64,000 nucleotides of DNA from Streptomyces scabiei 87.22 (GTDB lineage Bacteria; Actinomycetota; Actinomycetes; Streptomycetales; Streptomycetaceae). Numbering within the stretch: position 1 is the stretch's first letter; every line of letters starts with the position of its first letter. Positions 25,603-34,219 of the stretch are shown one piece after another. A program made the position numbers and the translations under genes. Where the stretch lies: the NCBI RefSeq assembly GCF_000091305.1, contig NC_013929.1, positions 4,650,001 to 4,714,000 on the forward strand. The letters are read 5' to 3'. The notes beneath the pieces were generated by a model, which was given only the letters and a program-made list of their open reading frames with translations, ran no database searches and was not told where the DNA came from.

Positions 25603-26871
25603 ATGGATTCGATCCACGACGACATCGCGGAGTTCGCGCTTCTGCTGACGCGGCTGAAGGCGCGTACCGACCGCAGTTACGCGGCGCTGGCCCGCCGACT
25701 GGACCTGCACGCCTCCACTCTGCACCGGTACTGCTCCGGAGAGGCGGTCCCTCAGGACTTCGCCGTGATCGAGCGGTTCGCCGTACTCTGCGGCGCCTCC
25801 CCCGAGGAACGCTCGGAGCTGCACCGCCGGTGGATCATGGCCTACGCCACGCGGCAACGGTCACGCCCGTCCGGCACCCGGCAAACACGAGCGCCCCAGG
25901 TCACCACGGATCCAGCGGCGTCCCTCGGTCCCGCGGGCGCCGCCCCGGCGAACAGCGGCAGGTCGGCCGTGGAGGCACCCGGGGTGATCCCGCCGACCGG
26001 CCGGAGCCCCGAGCCGAGCGCACCGCCCCGGCCGCGGGTCCCCGGCGGGCGTGACCGGCGCCGCCCCGTGCGGGCGACGGCGCTGGCGGCCTCGCTCGTC
26101 GCCGCGCTGCTCGGCCTCACCTCGTCCGCCGCCGGCACCCCCTCCGGCTCGGTCACACGCGGCGACCTCAAGCCGAACCAGGCAGACGCCGGCGCCGCCC
26201 CGGTGGTGGCGCCCCTCACCTGGACCGCCGACTTCCACACACGCGGACTCAACGGTTGCGGCGAGGACTACGTCGTGGACAAGGGGTCCCGGCAGGTACC
26301 ACCCCCGCCGAACCTGGGGGATGTCGAGGCGTGGGTCACCTCCCAGCGGGCTGTGCACGCCGGCACCGCCGATGTGCAGATCATGGTCCAGGGACGGGGC
26401 AGCGCAGCCGTCGTCCTGGACGCTTTGTACGTACGCGTGGTCGACCGCGCCGCTCCCGCCGTCGACCGGGGCGTCGTCTACTCCCTGAGCGACGGTTGCG
26501 GCGCCGGCATCCTCCCCCGCTACTTCGCCGTGGACCTCGACGCGCACCGGCCCCGGGCCCGTTCCATGCCCGGCGACGACGGGGCGGGTACGCGCATCCC
26601 CGCGATCGACTTCCCCTACCGGGTCTCCCTGCAAAAGCCCGAGGTCCTCGTGGTCACCACGCTCAACCGGACCTGCACCTGCGACTGGTACCTCGACCTC
26701 GCCTGGTCCTCACAGGGCCGCACCGGCACGGTCCGCGTCGACGACAACGGCCGCCCGTTCCGCAGCACGAGCATCACGGGGCTGGAGGGCTACCGGTACG
26801 ACCGCATCTCCCACCAACCCGGCCGCTGGGTCCCCATCCCCGCCGCCAACATGGCGGCGGACGGCGGCTGA
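25603..26871 (+). CDS. membrane-tethered XRE-type HTH protein with extracytoplasmic domain
   Basis: A 422-residue single-pass protein. Residues 1-75 form a cytoplasmic helix-turn-helix (RTDRSYAALARRLDLHASTLHRYCSGEAVPQ). A Pro/Arg-rich linker follows, then one hydrophobic helix near residues 165-185 (ATALAASLVAALLGLTSSAAG) and an extracytoplasmic C-terminal domain of about 230 residues. Four cysteines in NGCGED, SDGCGAG and RTCTCDW may form disulfides. This is the layout of a one-component transmembrane regulator, although RodZ-like structural roles are also possible. No partner gene overlaps it. The signal sensed is unknown. Confidence 0.75.
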   Translation: MDSIHDDIAEFALLLTRLKARTDRSYAALARRLDLHASTLHRYCSGEAVPQDFAVIERFAVLCGASPEERSELHRRWIMAYATRQRSRPSGTRQTRAPQVTTDPAASLGPAGAAPANSGRSAVEAPGVIPPTGRSPEPSAPPRPRVPGGRDRRRPVRATALAASLVAALLGLTSSAAGTPSGSVTRGDLKPNQADAGAAPVVAPLTWTADFHTRGLNGCGEDYVVDKGSRQVPPPPNLGDVEAWVTSQRAVHAGTADVQIMVQGRGSAAVVLDALYVRVVDRAAPAVDRGVVYSLSDGCGAGILPRYFAVDLDAHRPRARSMPGDDGAGTRIPAIDFPYRVSLQKPEVLVVTTLNRTCTCDWYLDLAWSSQGRTGTVRVDDNGRPFRSTSITGLEGYRYDRISHQPGRWVPIPAANMAADGG

Positions 26872-26936
26872 CGAGACGCCCTCCGGCCGAAGCCGGACCG
26901 GGCGGACCGGGCGGAGGGGGCGGAGCGACCGCGTCC

Positions 26937-27878
26937 TCAGTGCGTGGGCCTGGTGCGGATGTCGGTGACGTCGCCGTACACCGGCTCCAGCTTCACGACG
27001 AGGTTGGTCCACACCGACGGCGTCTCCCCTCCGCCGAAGGCATGGGTGACGGCGATCTCGCGGCTGTTGCGGCCCTCGCTCACCGTCCAGTCCACTGGGA
27101 CGTTCTGGGCCCGCAGGACGCCGTCCACCTTGTTCTTCTTCTCCCACGCCTTCAGCCGCTCGGCGAAGGCGGACGTCAGGTAGTGCTTGCGCAGCGCCTT
27201 CGCCAGCGCGGTGTCCGGGCCCGGGGAGTCGTCCTTCGCGTCCACGTAGGCACCGAAGAAGTCGGCGACCCGGGTCACCGACTCACCGGTCCTGCCCTTG
27301 ACCGACCGCACCGCGGCGGACGGCTTCGCGGGGGCTTTGCCGATGGCCCGGATGTCGCTGATGTCGCTGATGTCGCTGATGTCGCCCAACAGGTTGTGCT
27401 TCACGTCGAACCTGGTCGTCTTCGTCGGCGACTCCCCGCCGCCGAAGGTAAGGGTGACGACGATGTGACGGCCGTTGCCGCTCTCGCTCACCGTCCATTC
27501 CACCGGGACGTTCTGGGCCCGCAGGACGCCGTCCACCTTGTTCTTCTTCTCCCACGCCTTCAGCCGCTCGGCGAAGGCGGACGTCAGGTAGTGCTTGCGC
27601 AGCGCCTTCGCCAGCGCGGTGTCCGGGCCCGGGGAGTCGTCCTTCGCGTCCACGTACGCACCGAAGAAGTCGGCGACCCGGGTCATCCCGTCGCCGTTGA
27701 ACCCGGTGATCGACCGCGGCGTGGCGGCCGGCTTCGCTGATGTCGTGGCGGAGGTGGGGGTGGCGGCGGTCTGCGCCGCGGCCTGTGTCGGGACACCGAG
27801 TCCGACGGCCAGGACGAGGCCGGCGGCGAAGGCCGCACGGCGGCCCGGACGACGACGTGTGCGGGTGTTCCTGATCAT
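26937..27878 (-). CDS. secreted protein with two nearly identical domains
   Basis: A 313-residue exported protein: an Arg-rich n-region (MIRNTRTRRRPGRR), a hydrophobic core (AAFAAGLVLAVGLGVPTQAAA) and a likely signal-peptidase site. Two homologous domains follow, each with VADFFGAYVDAKDDSPGPDT, a helical ALRKHYLTSAFAERLKAWEKK, and a V-rich strand part, separated by an SDISDISDI linker. At DNA level the copies share 203 bp with three differences. ATG 27878 is chosen because AAGGAAG lies 8 bases upstream. No known domain is recognised; the length and fold recall small secreted NTF2-like modules, but that is a guess. Confidence 0.78.
   Translation of the reverse strand: MIRNTRTRRRPGRRAAFAAGLVLAVGLGVPTQAAAQTAATPTSATTSAKPAATPRSITGFNGDGMTRVADFFGAYVDAKDDSPGPDTALAKALRKHYLTSAFAERLKAWEKKNKVDGVLRAQNVPVEWTVSESGNGRHIVVTLTFGGGESPTKTTRFDVKHNLLGDISDISDISDIRAIGKAPAKPSAAVRSVKGRTGESVTRVADFFGAYVDAKDDSPGPDTALAKALRKHYLTSAFAERLKAWEKKNKVDGVLRAQNVPVDWTVSEGRNSREIAVTHAFGGGETPSVWTNLVVKLEPVYGDVTDIRTRPTH
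27075..27277 (-). repeat. 203-bp direct repeat, second copy
   Basis: Aligns without gaps to 27483-27685 with about three base differences. It encodes the shared part of the second domain of the secreted protein, offset 408 bp. Confidence 0.95.
27351..27386 (-). repeat. 9-bp tandem repeat encoding the SDI linker
   Basis: Four consecutive copies of gatgtcgct/c on the plus strand, reading as repeated Ser-Asp-Ile between the two domains on the minus strand. A candidate for slippage-driven length change. Confidence 0.9.
27483..27685 (-). repeat. 203-bp direct repeat, first copy
   Basis: Partner of 27075-27277, encoding the shared part of the first domain of the secreted protein. Confidence 0.95.
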
Positions 27879-28352
27879 GTCGTGTCTTCCTTCATGGTGA
27901 GTTGTCATCAGGGGTCCCTCCCAGCCGGATGTCCCCGCCCCGAAGGCGTGGAGCGCCGGGCGTCGCAGGGCGCCGCCGGACGGTCGCACACCGGGCACCC
28001 GAGCAAACGGGCACACAGGCACATAGGCACACGGATGCCCGGTACACAGGCATAGGAGGGAGTCGTCACCACGCTGTACCGGGGTCTCGATCCATCCCGG
28101 CCGGTGCGACACCCACAGCTTCGAAGACACCGAGGAACCACCGCAAGCACCACCGCCCAACCCGCGACGACGCAACCGTCCCACCCACCCTGAGCTGCGC
28201 GGACACGCGTTGCCTGGGACGGCGTCCTGAGATGGGGAGGCGGCGCCGGGGGCCGTGCGCGCGGTGGCGTGACACGGGGCGCGGTCCTGCCGGGCTCCTC
28301 GCTGCTCGGACACACCCCAGCGCCGGCGCGGGCCGGGCGGGCCTGCCCCTCA
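27879..28352. other. intergenic region upstream of the duplicated-domain gene
   Basis: About 470 bases without a recognisable gene; open frames in both directions are Arg/Pro-rich and lack ribosome sites. Around 27998-28060 there is a run of short CACAGGCACA-type repeats. It presumably contains the promoter of the secreted-protein gene. Confidence 0.45.
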
Positions 28353-28368
28353 CGTGATACCGATCACA
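28353..28368. promoter_or_regulatory. Crp-like operator
   Basis: CGTGATACCGATCACA matches the TGTGA-N6-TCACA Crp pattern at 9 of 10 half-site positions. It lies about 65 bases upstream of the -10 element at 28419. Confidence 0.45.
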
Positions 28369-28418
28369 ACTCCACAACCCAGTCGAGCAGTCGGCTCCCG
28401 TCCGACGACCAGCCTTGT

Positions 28419-28424
28419 TAGCCT
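28419..28424 (+). promoter_or_regulatory. -10 element of a short hairpin transcript
   Basis: TAGCCT, placed so that transcription would begin near 28431, directly before the hairpin at 28434-28471. No good -35 is visible. Confidence 0.35.
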
Positions 28425-28430
28425 TGGCCA

Positions 28431-28480
28431 TAGCCCGGTCGCTGGTGCATCCCCCGTCGCCAGCGACCGGGTTCTTTCAT
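28431..28480 (+). ncRNA. candidate small hairpin RNA with C-rich loop
   Basis: A perfect 12-bp stem (28434-28445 with 28460-28471) encloses a 14-base loop containing CCCCC, followed by TTCTTTCAT. A -10-like TAGCCT lies 7 bases before the inferred start, and a Crp-like palindrome lies further upstream. The structure could be a small RNA, a leader for an unseen downstream gene, or simply a terminator. A C-rich loop recalls the actinobacterial 6C RNA, but only one hairpin is present here. Confidence 0.4.
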
Positions 28481-28529
28481 GTCCGCGTCCGCTTTGACGC
28501 CTCCGGACATCCCCGGCCACCCCGCGCTC

Positions 28530-29246
28530 TCAGCCGTTCCACGCCTCGTCGTACGGGTCCTCGGGTGCCTTGACCGGCTTGGTGGCGGTGACCGTGAGGT
28601 ACGGGACGGCGGTGCCGTTCAGGGGGTCCTCGGTCCGCTTCGGGCTGTAGGTGCCGGTGACCTCGATCCAGGTGTCGGGCCGCAGGACGGCCGGCAGTTC
28701 GCCGGTGAGGGCGATCTTTACGGGCTGGGCGTCGGCGGCGCAGCAGTTGAGAGCCATGCGGACGAGGTAGGGGTGGCCCGAGCCGTCGAGGGCGAGGAAT
28801 CCGGCGATCTTGAGCGGGCGGCCGGAGAGGGCGCGGCCCTTGTCGTACACCGCGCGGCCGGCGTAGTCGGCGACGCTCAGCCGGAGCGGGCCCGCGGCGG
28901 GGAGGGCGGGGTAGCCCCAGGGCTGCTCCTGGAGTGCGCTGCCGGTGCGCATCGCGGTGTAGGACCCGGCGGCGGGCGGGGCGACCAGGACGAGGGCCAG
29001 CAGGGGCAGGACGAGCAGCCAGGAGACCCGGGGTTCGTGGTGGCCGTGCTCCTCGTCGCCCCGGCGCCGCGCCCGGCGTTCGTACACGACCGTGGCGACG
29101 GCAGCGGCTATGAGGACGACGCCCGCCCCGATGAGGAGGGGCCGCAGGCCGGCCTTGACGTAGCGGAGGTAGAGGTCGGTGAAGCCCGCGTGCAGCAGGG
29201 CGCCGCCGGTGAGGAACAGGATGACGGTCTGGGCCTGACGGTTCAC
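28530..29246 (-). CDS. TIGR03943/DUF1980 membrane protein (YcgQ-like)
   Basis: A 238-residue protein with two or three N-terminal helices ([61 protein letters not shown]), a His-rich cytoplasmic loop (EEHGHHEP), and a C-terminal soluble domain with [33 protein letters not shown] and [13 protein letters not shown]. This corresponds to the family found paired with a DUF318 permease. The GTG 29246 overlaps the permease stop (GTGA). It probably acts with the permease in metal (zinc) handling. The CC pair and His loop are possible metal ligands. Confidence 0.87.
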   Translation of the reverse strand: MNRQAQTVILFLTGGALLHAGFTDLYLRYVKAGLRPLLIGAGVVLIAAAVATVVYERRARRRGDEEHGHHEPRVSWLLVLPLLALVLVAPPAAGSYTAMRTGSALQEQPWGYPALPAAGPLRLSVADYAGRAVYDKGRALSGRPLKIAGFLALDGSGHPYLVRMALNCCAADAQPVKIALTGELPAVLRPDTWIEVTGTYSPKRTEDPLNGTAVPYLTVTATKPVKAPEDPYDEAWNG

Positions 29247-30226
29247 AGGAACACCGCCCCGACCAGGGCCGACACCAGGATCGCGAGGGCGAAGGTGGCG
29301 GGCGCGAAGCGGAGCGCGAAGGCGCGGCCGAAGGTGGCGGTCTGCATGGCGAAGAGTTTCAGGTCGATCATCGGCCCGACGACCAGGAAGGCGAGCCGGG
29401 AGGTCAGGGAGAACTGGGTCAGGGAGGCCGCCACGAACGCGTCCGCCTCGGAGCAGATGGAGAGCAGGACGGCCAGGACCGCCAGGGCGAGGATCGCGAT
29501 CACCGGGTTGCCGGCGGCGGCGTTCAGCCAGCTCGCCGGGACGACCGCCTTGAGGGTGGCCGCCGCGATCGCGCCGACGACCAGGAACCCGCCGGCGTGC
29601 ATCACGTCGTGCCGGACCGAACCCCAGAAGGCGGCGCCCTTGCTCTGTCCCTCGTAGGACGGCCGCTCGGGCGGGCGCATCCACTCACCGCGGCCCAGCC
29701 GCTGCCACAGCCAGCCCATCGTGCAGGCCACCAGCAGGCTCGCCACGAACCTGGCCAGCACCATCTCGGGGTTGCCGGGGAAGGCCACGGCGGTCGCGGT
29801 CAGGACGATCGGGTTGATCGCGGGGGCGGAGAGGAGGAAGGCGAGCGCCGCCGCGGGGGTCACGCCCCGGCGCACGAGGGCGCCCGCCACCGGCACCGAG
29901 GCGCACTCGCACCCCGGCAGGACGACACCGGCCATGCCCGCCGCCGGTACCGCCAGCGCGGGGCGCTTGGGCAGCGCGCGGGCGAAGAAGGAGGCGGGCA
30001 CGAACACCGCGATGGCCGCCGACAGCAGCACGCCGACGACGAGGAACGGCAGGGCCTGGACGACCACCGCCACGAAGACCGTCATCCAGCTCTGCGTCAC
30101 GGGCGCGGACAGCAGACCGCGGAGCGGGCCCTGCGCCACGACCGCCAGGACCAGCAGCATGGTGAGGACGAGCGGTGGGTCGAGGTGCCGCCCGCGCTGG
30201 GGGGCTTCTTCCTTGGTGGTGGCCAC
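29243..30226 (-). CDS. DUF318/COG0701 permease (YcgR-like)
   Basis: A 327-residue permease with about eight helices. Family signatures are the [20 protein letters not shown] motif with Cx[22 protein letters not shown], and [17 protein letters not shown] 30226 is chosen because GGAGGT lies 10 bases upstream; the longer frame to 30376 would run into the Zur-like box. Coupled to the DUF1980 gene by GTGA. It faces rpmF/cobW across a 195-base region holding the Zur-like box, which suggests a zinc-starvation response; the transported species is not known. Confidence 0.88.
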   Translation of the reverse strand: MATTKEEAPQRGRHLDPPLVLTMLLVLAVVAQGPLRGLLSAPVTQSWMTVFVAVVVQALPFLVVGVLLSAAIAVFVPASFFARALPKRPALAVPAAGMAGVVLPGCECASVPVAGALVRRGVTPAAALAFLLSAPAINPIVLTATAVAFPGNPEMVLARFVASLLVACTMGWLWQRLGRGEWMRPPERPSYEGQSKGAAFWGSVRHDVMHAGGFLVVGAIAAATLKAVVPASWLNAAAGNPVIAILALAVLAVLLSICSEADAFVAASLTQFSLTSRLAFLVVGPMIDLKLFAMQTATFGRAFALRFAPATFALAILVSALVGAVFL

Positions 30227-30354
30227 GGGGGACGGTACCTCCGTAGGGAACGGCTGGGCCGGGCGGGGGCCGGTTCGCCCCCTTCTCCCCATACGGCGCG
30301 CATGACGGCATTGCTCACGGTCGCGGGGTGGCGTACCGCACCGGAGGCCCCTTT

Positions 30355-30375
30355 TAGTAATGGGATCCATTTTCA
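30355..30375. promoter_or_regulatory. Zur-like operator
   Basis: TAGTAATGGGATCCATTTTCA contains a perfect TGAAAATG half-site (minus strand), a degenerate opposite half-site and the central AATGG-GAT-CCATT dyad, close to the Streptomyces Zur box TGAAAATGATTTTCA. It lies between the permease operon and the cysteine-free bL32 gene, both typical zinc-limitation genes. Confidence 0.6.
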
Positions 30376-30421
30376 TGTAGCGTCCGGTCCGTCACCTGTG
30401 AAGCCCGTGGAGGAGGACCCC

Positions 30422-30592
30422 ATGGCCGTACCCAAGCGGAAGATGTCCCGCAGCAACACCCGTCACCGTCGCGCCCAGTGGAAGGCGAGCACGCCGCAGC
30501 CCGTGCCGTTCACGGTCGACGGCGCCACCCATCTCGTACCGCAGCGGCTGCTGAGGGCGTACGAGCGCGGGCTGCTCCACCCCGAGGGCTAG
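30422..30592 (+). CDS. rpmF: 50S ribosomal protein bL32, zinc-independent (C-) form
   Basis: A 56-residue bL32 starting [20 protein letters not shown], the invariant N-terminus of the family. The zinc-ribbon cysteines are absent altogether, marking it as the zinc-sparing paralogue that replaces the zinc-containing bL32 when zinc is scarce. GGAGGAGG lies just upstream of the ATG. A Zur-like box 47 bases upstream and the COG0523 gene downstream support zinc control. A canonical copy is expected elsewhere in the genome. Confidence 0.94.
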   Translation: MAVPKRKMSRSNTRHRRAQWKASTPQPVPFTVDGATHLVPQRLLRAYERGLLHPEG

Positions 30593-31803
30593 GGGCGACG
30601 GCCATAACGTACGAACGGCTGCCCGTCACCGTCCTCTCCGGGTTCCTCGGGGCGGGCAAGACCACCCTGCTCAACCATGTCCTCGCCAACCGCGAGGGGC
30701 TCCGCGTGGCCGTCATCGTCAACGACATGAGCGAGGTCAACATCGACGCCGCCCTCGTGCGCGGCGGCGAGGCGGCGCTGTCGCGCACGGAGGAGCGGCT
30801 GGTCGAGATGACCAACGGGTGCATCTGCTGCACCCTGCGCGACGATCTGCTGGAGGAGGTGGACCGGCTGGCGCGCGAGGGGCGGTTCGACTACCTCCTC
30901 ATCGAGAGTTCGGGGATCTCCGAACCGATGCCCGTCGCCGCGACCTTCGCCTTCGCGCGCGACGACGGGGCCACGCTCGGGGACCTCGCCCGGCTCGACA
31001 CCATGGTCACCGTGGTCGACGCGGTGAACTTCCTGCCGGAGCTGGCGGGCGGGGACGAGCTGGCGGCCCGGGGGCTCGACCAGTACGAGGACGACGAACG
31101 CACCGTGAGCGATCTGCTGATGGACCAGGTGGAGTTCGCCGACGTGATCGTCCTGAACAAGCTCGACCTCGTCGACGCGGCGACCGCCGAGCGGCTCGCG
31201 GCGACCCTGGCCCGGCTGAATCCGGCGGCGCGGATCGTGCCGGTCAGCCATGGCCGGGTGCGGGTCGCGGAGGTGCTCGGCACGGGGGTGTTCGACCTCG
31301 AACGTGCGCAGCAGGCGCCGGGGTGGGTGCGGGAGCTGAACGGGGACCATGTGCCGGAGACCGAGGAGTACGGCATCTCCTCGACCGTGTTCCGGTCCGC
31401 GCTGCCCTTCCATCCGGCGCGGTTGTGGACCTTCGTGACCGAGGCCCTCGACAGCGGGGACTTCGGACACGTCCTGCGCTCCAAGGGGTTCTTCACGCTC
31501 GCCGGTCGGCCGCGTGTGGTGGGGCTGTGGTCGCAGGCCGGTTCCGTCGCCCGGTTCGAGCCGTCGGCCGCGCGGGACGACTCGGCGCCGGGTGCGGAGG
31601 AAGCGGCGTTCGCGTCGGAGGCTCCGTACGCTCAAGAGGCTTCGTACGCGCAGGAGTTGGTGTTCATCGGGACGGGGCTGCGGGCGGAGGCGCTGCGCTC
31701 GGCCTTGGCGGGTTGTCTGGTGAGGGAGGGGGAGGTGCCTTCCGCGGCGGGGTTCGAGGATCCGTTTCCCGCGTGGGAGACGCACGGGGTCGCCTGCGGG
31801 TGA
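30478..31803 (+). CDS. COG0523/CobW-family GTPase, zinc metallochaperone type
   Basis: P-loop GTPase with [20 protein letters not shown], the metal-binding CxCC motif in [19 protein letters not shown], the G-specificity motif VLNKLDLVD and a C-terminal CobW domain ([18 protein letters not shown]). In the zinc-limitation context it would deliver zinc to client enzymes. The start is problematic. The conserved N-terminus begins near 30604-30616, but no ATG, GTG or TTG occurs in frame there; the only canonical in-frame start is GTG 30478, inside rpmF. A CTG at 30616 would give the family-typical [13 protein letters not shown] start. A GSEE/AQEAS-rich insert near residues 370-395 is non-conserved. 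Confidence 0.87.
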   Translation: MEGEHAAARAVHGRRRHPSRTAAAAEGVRARAAPPRGLGATAITYERLPVTVLSGFLGAGKTTLLNHVLANREGLRVAVIVNDMSEVNIDAALVRGGEAALSRTEERLVEMTNGCICCTLRDDLLEEVDRLAREGRFDYLLIESSGISEPMPVAATFAFARDDGATLGDLARLDTMVTVVDAVNFLPELAGGDELAARGLDQYEDDERTVSDLLMDQVEFADVIVLNKLDLVDAATAERLAATLARLNPAARIVPVSHGRVRVAEVLGTGVFDLERAQQAPGWVRELNGDHVPETEEYGISSTVFRSALPFHPARLWTFVTEALDSGDFGHVLRSKGFFTLAGRPRVVGLWSQAGSVARFEPSAARDDSAPGAEEAAFASEAPYAQEASYAQELVFIGTGLRAEALRSALAGCLVREGEVPSAAGFEDPFPAWETHGVACG

Positions 31804-31874
31804 GTGGGGTGAGTGGGGGTGCATGCGGTGCTTGGTCGGCCGCGGGTGCGTGGGGGCTTGTCGCGCAGTTCCCC

Positions 31875-31896
31875 GCGCCCCTGAGAAGCGGGGCGC
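31875..31896. terminator. hairpin between convergent cobW and ion-channel genes
   Basis: GCGCCCC at 31875-31881 pairs with GGGGCGC at 31890-31896. The surrounding GTCGCGCAGTTCCCCGCGCC is a sequence I recognise as a dispersed Streptomyces intergenic repeat; a relative lies at 36008-36036. Confidence 0.55.
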
Positions 31897-31910
31897 CGGG
31901 CCGCACCCCG

Positions 31911-34181
31911 CTACGCGTCCGCCACCGCACGCCTCCCCAGCAGTTCCGCCAGGCCGCGCCTCGTGGCCGCCAGCACCACGCGGTCCTCGGCGCGCAGGAC
32001 GTAGGTGGGCGGCAGCTCCCAGACCAGGCCCGACCCCGGCGCGCCCGGCGTCCGCTCGGTGTCCGGCTCCGCGGGGGCGGCCGTGTCGAGGGCCAGGACG
32101 CGCCACGCGCCCGCCCGGAAGGTCTCCGCCACGGTCCGGCCCTCCAGGCGAGGGTGACCGCGGACCTCGACGGCGGCGAAGAGCAGGACGCGGCGTTCGA
32201 CGGGGATCGCGCCCAGGATCTGGCGGCCCATCATCGCGCCGGCGAAGGCGGGCGCGGCGAGATGGCTGACGCTGCGGCTGCGGGTGAGGGCGCCCGGGTG
32301 GGCGGCGCGCAGGGTGCGGTAGACGGCGGTGGCGAAGTCGTCGTCGTACAGGCGCAGGACGACCCGCAGGTCGGGCCGTACGGAACGGGCGTACAGGCCG
32401 GCTTCGAGGTTCGTCGTGTCGGAGCTGGTCACGGCGAGGAGGGCGTGCGCGCGGTGGATCTTGGCGGCCTCCAGGACGCCCTCCTGGGTCACGTCGCCGA
32501 GGATCACCGGCACCCTGAGACGCCGGGCCTCCGCGAGACCGCGCGCCTCCGGGTCGTCCTCCACGCACACCACCGGGATGTGGAGTTCGCGCAGGCGGGC
32601 GAGCACCCGGGTGCCGATCTTGCTGAGGCCGAGGAGGACGACGTGCCCGGAGAGACCCCGGGGCGGTTTGCGCAGGGCGGTGCCGCTGCGGAAGGTGCCG
32701 AGGGCTTCCAGCACGGCGGCCAGCAGCACGGGCAGCAGGAGTAAGCCCATGAGCCCGGACAGGAGTTGCAGGACCTGGCGGGAGTCGCTCTGGTCGGTCG
32801 CCGGGTCGGCGATCCCGAAGAGGTCGAGGAGGGTCGCGTACGTCGCCTGCAGCGGATGCTCGCCGGTGATCACCATCTGCGCGACGGCCAGCGCGAACAC
32901 GCACCCGATCATTCCCGCGAGCGACCAGCGCAGCCGCCGCGAGAGCAGCGAGCCGACGGCGCCGAGCGGACCGCCGCCCGCCCTGTTCGGCGGCAGCGCG
33001 GGCCCCGCGTAGCGCACGGTGTCGAGGACGACCGTTCCGCGTCCGCCGGCCTCCGCCACCGCCCTTTCGTCGGGCAGGAGTTGGGGGCCGCGGGAGCCGC
33101 TGCCCTCGGAACCCTCCGTTCCGGCGGGGTCGTTGGTGGTCGCGGACAGGAGGGCGAGCGTGCAGAGGCCGCCGGGGCTCTGGCCGCCGCGGCCCGGCGG
33201 GCGTTCCACCGCCCGCAGCATCAGCCCCTCCGTCTGTACGACCTTGCTGGTCCCGGCGACGGCGGTCGCGGCCAGCGCGGGCGCGGCGGTGTCGGCGTCG
33301 GAGAGGACGGTCGTCGAGGCGCCGAACCCGTCGACCCCGTCGGCCTCGCCGTCGCCGGCCGCCAACGCCGACGCCTGGTCGAGCAGTTCCTCGATGTACT
33401 GCCCCAGGCGGCGGTTGTAGAGCCGCAGAACCAGCCGCAGACGGGGGTTGAGGCGCCGGGCGGTCAGCGCCGCACGGATGTTGGTCTCGTCGTCGTCGTA
33501 GACGAGGGCCAGCGCGGCGGCCCGCTCCACCCCGGCCTCGGCGAGCACCGCCTCGGTGGCCTCCCCCGCCTCCAGGACACGTGCGCCGCCGTCCCGGGTG
33601 CGGGCCTCGCCGGTGCGGGCCTCGCCGGTGCGGTCGCCGGACGCCGGGTCGGGGGCGCCCGTGGCCCGGTTGACCGCGGCCGTCATCCGGTCGAGGAACG
33701 CGGCGGCGGTCCGCGCGCGCCCGACGACCGGCCGCTGCGCGACCCGCGCCGTGGGCGGCACGACGAGCGTCACCTGTTCCCGGTACACGGTCCGCAGTTC
33801 CGCGGCGAGCCGGTGCGCCAGCCCGTCGTCCCCGCAGACGACCATGTGGGCGCCGGAGTCGGCGGCCGTTCGGCCGCGCCGGCCCGGGGCGGGTTGCCTG
33901 CCCGCGGCGAGCGGGCCCGACGGCGCGCGCCGACCGGGCGGGACACCCGGACCGGACGGGGTACGCGGGCCGGTCGCCGTCGCGGCCGGGCCGGTCGTTG
34001 CCGGCGGCGGGATGGTCGTTGTCGGCGGCGGGATGGTCGTCGGTACCGGGTCCGGCACCGGGTCGGTCGTCACCGCCGGGTCCGGCACCGGGTCGGGCGG
34101 ATCGGTCCGGTCCGGTCGTCCGCCCGAACTCGCCTGTGCGTTCCGGCCGTTACGGCTGTTGTCCTGCGAAGGGGTCCCCAC
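31911..34181 (-). CDS. double TrkA-N (RCK) NAD-binding protein with central membrane segment
   Basis: A 756-residue protein. An N-terminal Pro/Thr-rich tail (about residues 25-100) precedes a first Rossmann TrkA-N domain (GAHMVVCGDDGLAHRLAAEL). Two hydrophobic helices follow around residues 440-510 (WSLAGMIGCVFALAVAQMVI; LLSGLMGLLLLPVLLAAVL), flanking a pore-like loop. The second TrkA-N domain has VVLLGLSKIGTRVLARL and CVEDDPEA. A TrkA-C-like end (YVLRAEDRVVLAATRRGL) closes it. The layout resembles ligand-gated K+ channels or CASTOR-type channels with RCK domains on both sides. GTG 34181 is the start; a Crp-like palindrome lies 40 bases upstream. No selectivity filter TVGYG is visible. Confidence 0.82.
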   Translation of the reverse strand: MGTPSQDNSRNGRNAQASSGGRPDRTDPPDPVPDPAVTTDPVPDPVPTTIPPPTTTIPPPATTGPAATATGPRTPSGPGVPPGRRAPSGPLAAGRQPAPGRRGRTAADSGAHMVVCGDDGLAHRLAAELRTVYREQVTLVVPPTARVAQRPVVGRARTAAAFLDRMTAAVNRATGAPDPASGDRTGEARTGEARTRDGGARVLEAGEATEAVLAEAGVERAAALALVYDDDETNIRAALTARRLNPRLRLVLRLYNRRLGQYIEELLDQASALAAGDGEADGVDGFGASTTVLSDADTAAPALAATAVAGTSKVVQTEGLMLRAVERPPGRGGQSPGGLCTLALLSATTNDPAGTEGSEGSGSRGPQLLPDERAVAEAGGRGTVVLDTVRYAGPALPPNRAGGGPLGAVGSLLSRRLRWSLAGMIGCVFALAVAQMVITGEHPLQATYATLLDLFGIADPATDQSDSRQVLQLLSGLMGLLLLPVLLAAVLEALGTFRSGTALRKPPRGLSGHVVLLGLSKIGTRVLARLRELHIPVVCVEDDPEARGLAEARRLRVPVILGDVTQEGVLEAAKIHRAHALLAVTSSDTTNLEAGLYARSVRPDLRVVLRLYDDDFATAVYRTLRAAHPGALTRSRSVSHLAAPAFAGAMMGRQILGAIPVERRVLLFAAVEVRGHPRLEGRTVAETFRAGAWRVLALDTAAPAEPDTERTPGAPGSGLVWELPPTYVLRAEDRVVLAATRRGLAELLGRRAVADA

Positions 34182-34219
34182 GAGTCAGAAGACTGCCCCA
34201 TACACCCGACCGGTTTCTC

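Noticed and set aside
27879-28313. Upstream extension of the duplicated-domain protein
   Set aside because: ATG 27878 has a good Shine-Dalgarno and is followed by a signal peptide; the extension is Arg/Pro/Ser-rich and would bury that signal.
28431-28480. 6C RNA
   Set aside because: The 6C motif needs two hairpins each with at least six C in the loop; only one hairpin with five C is present, so I list it only as an unnamed hairpin RNA candidate.
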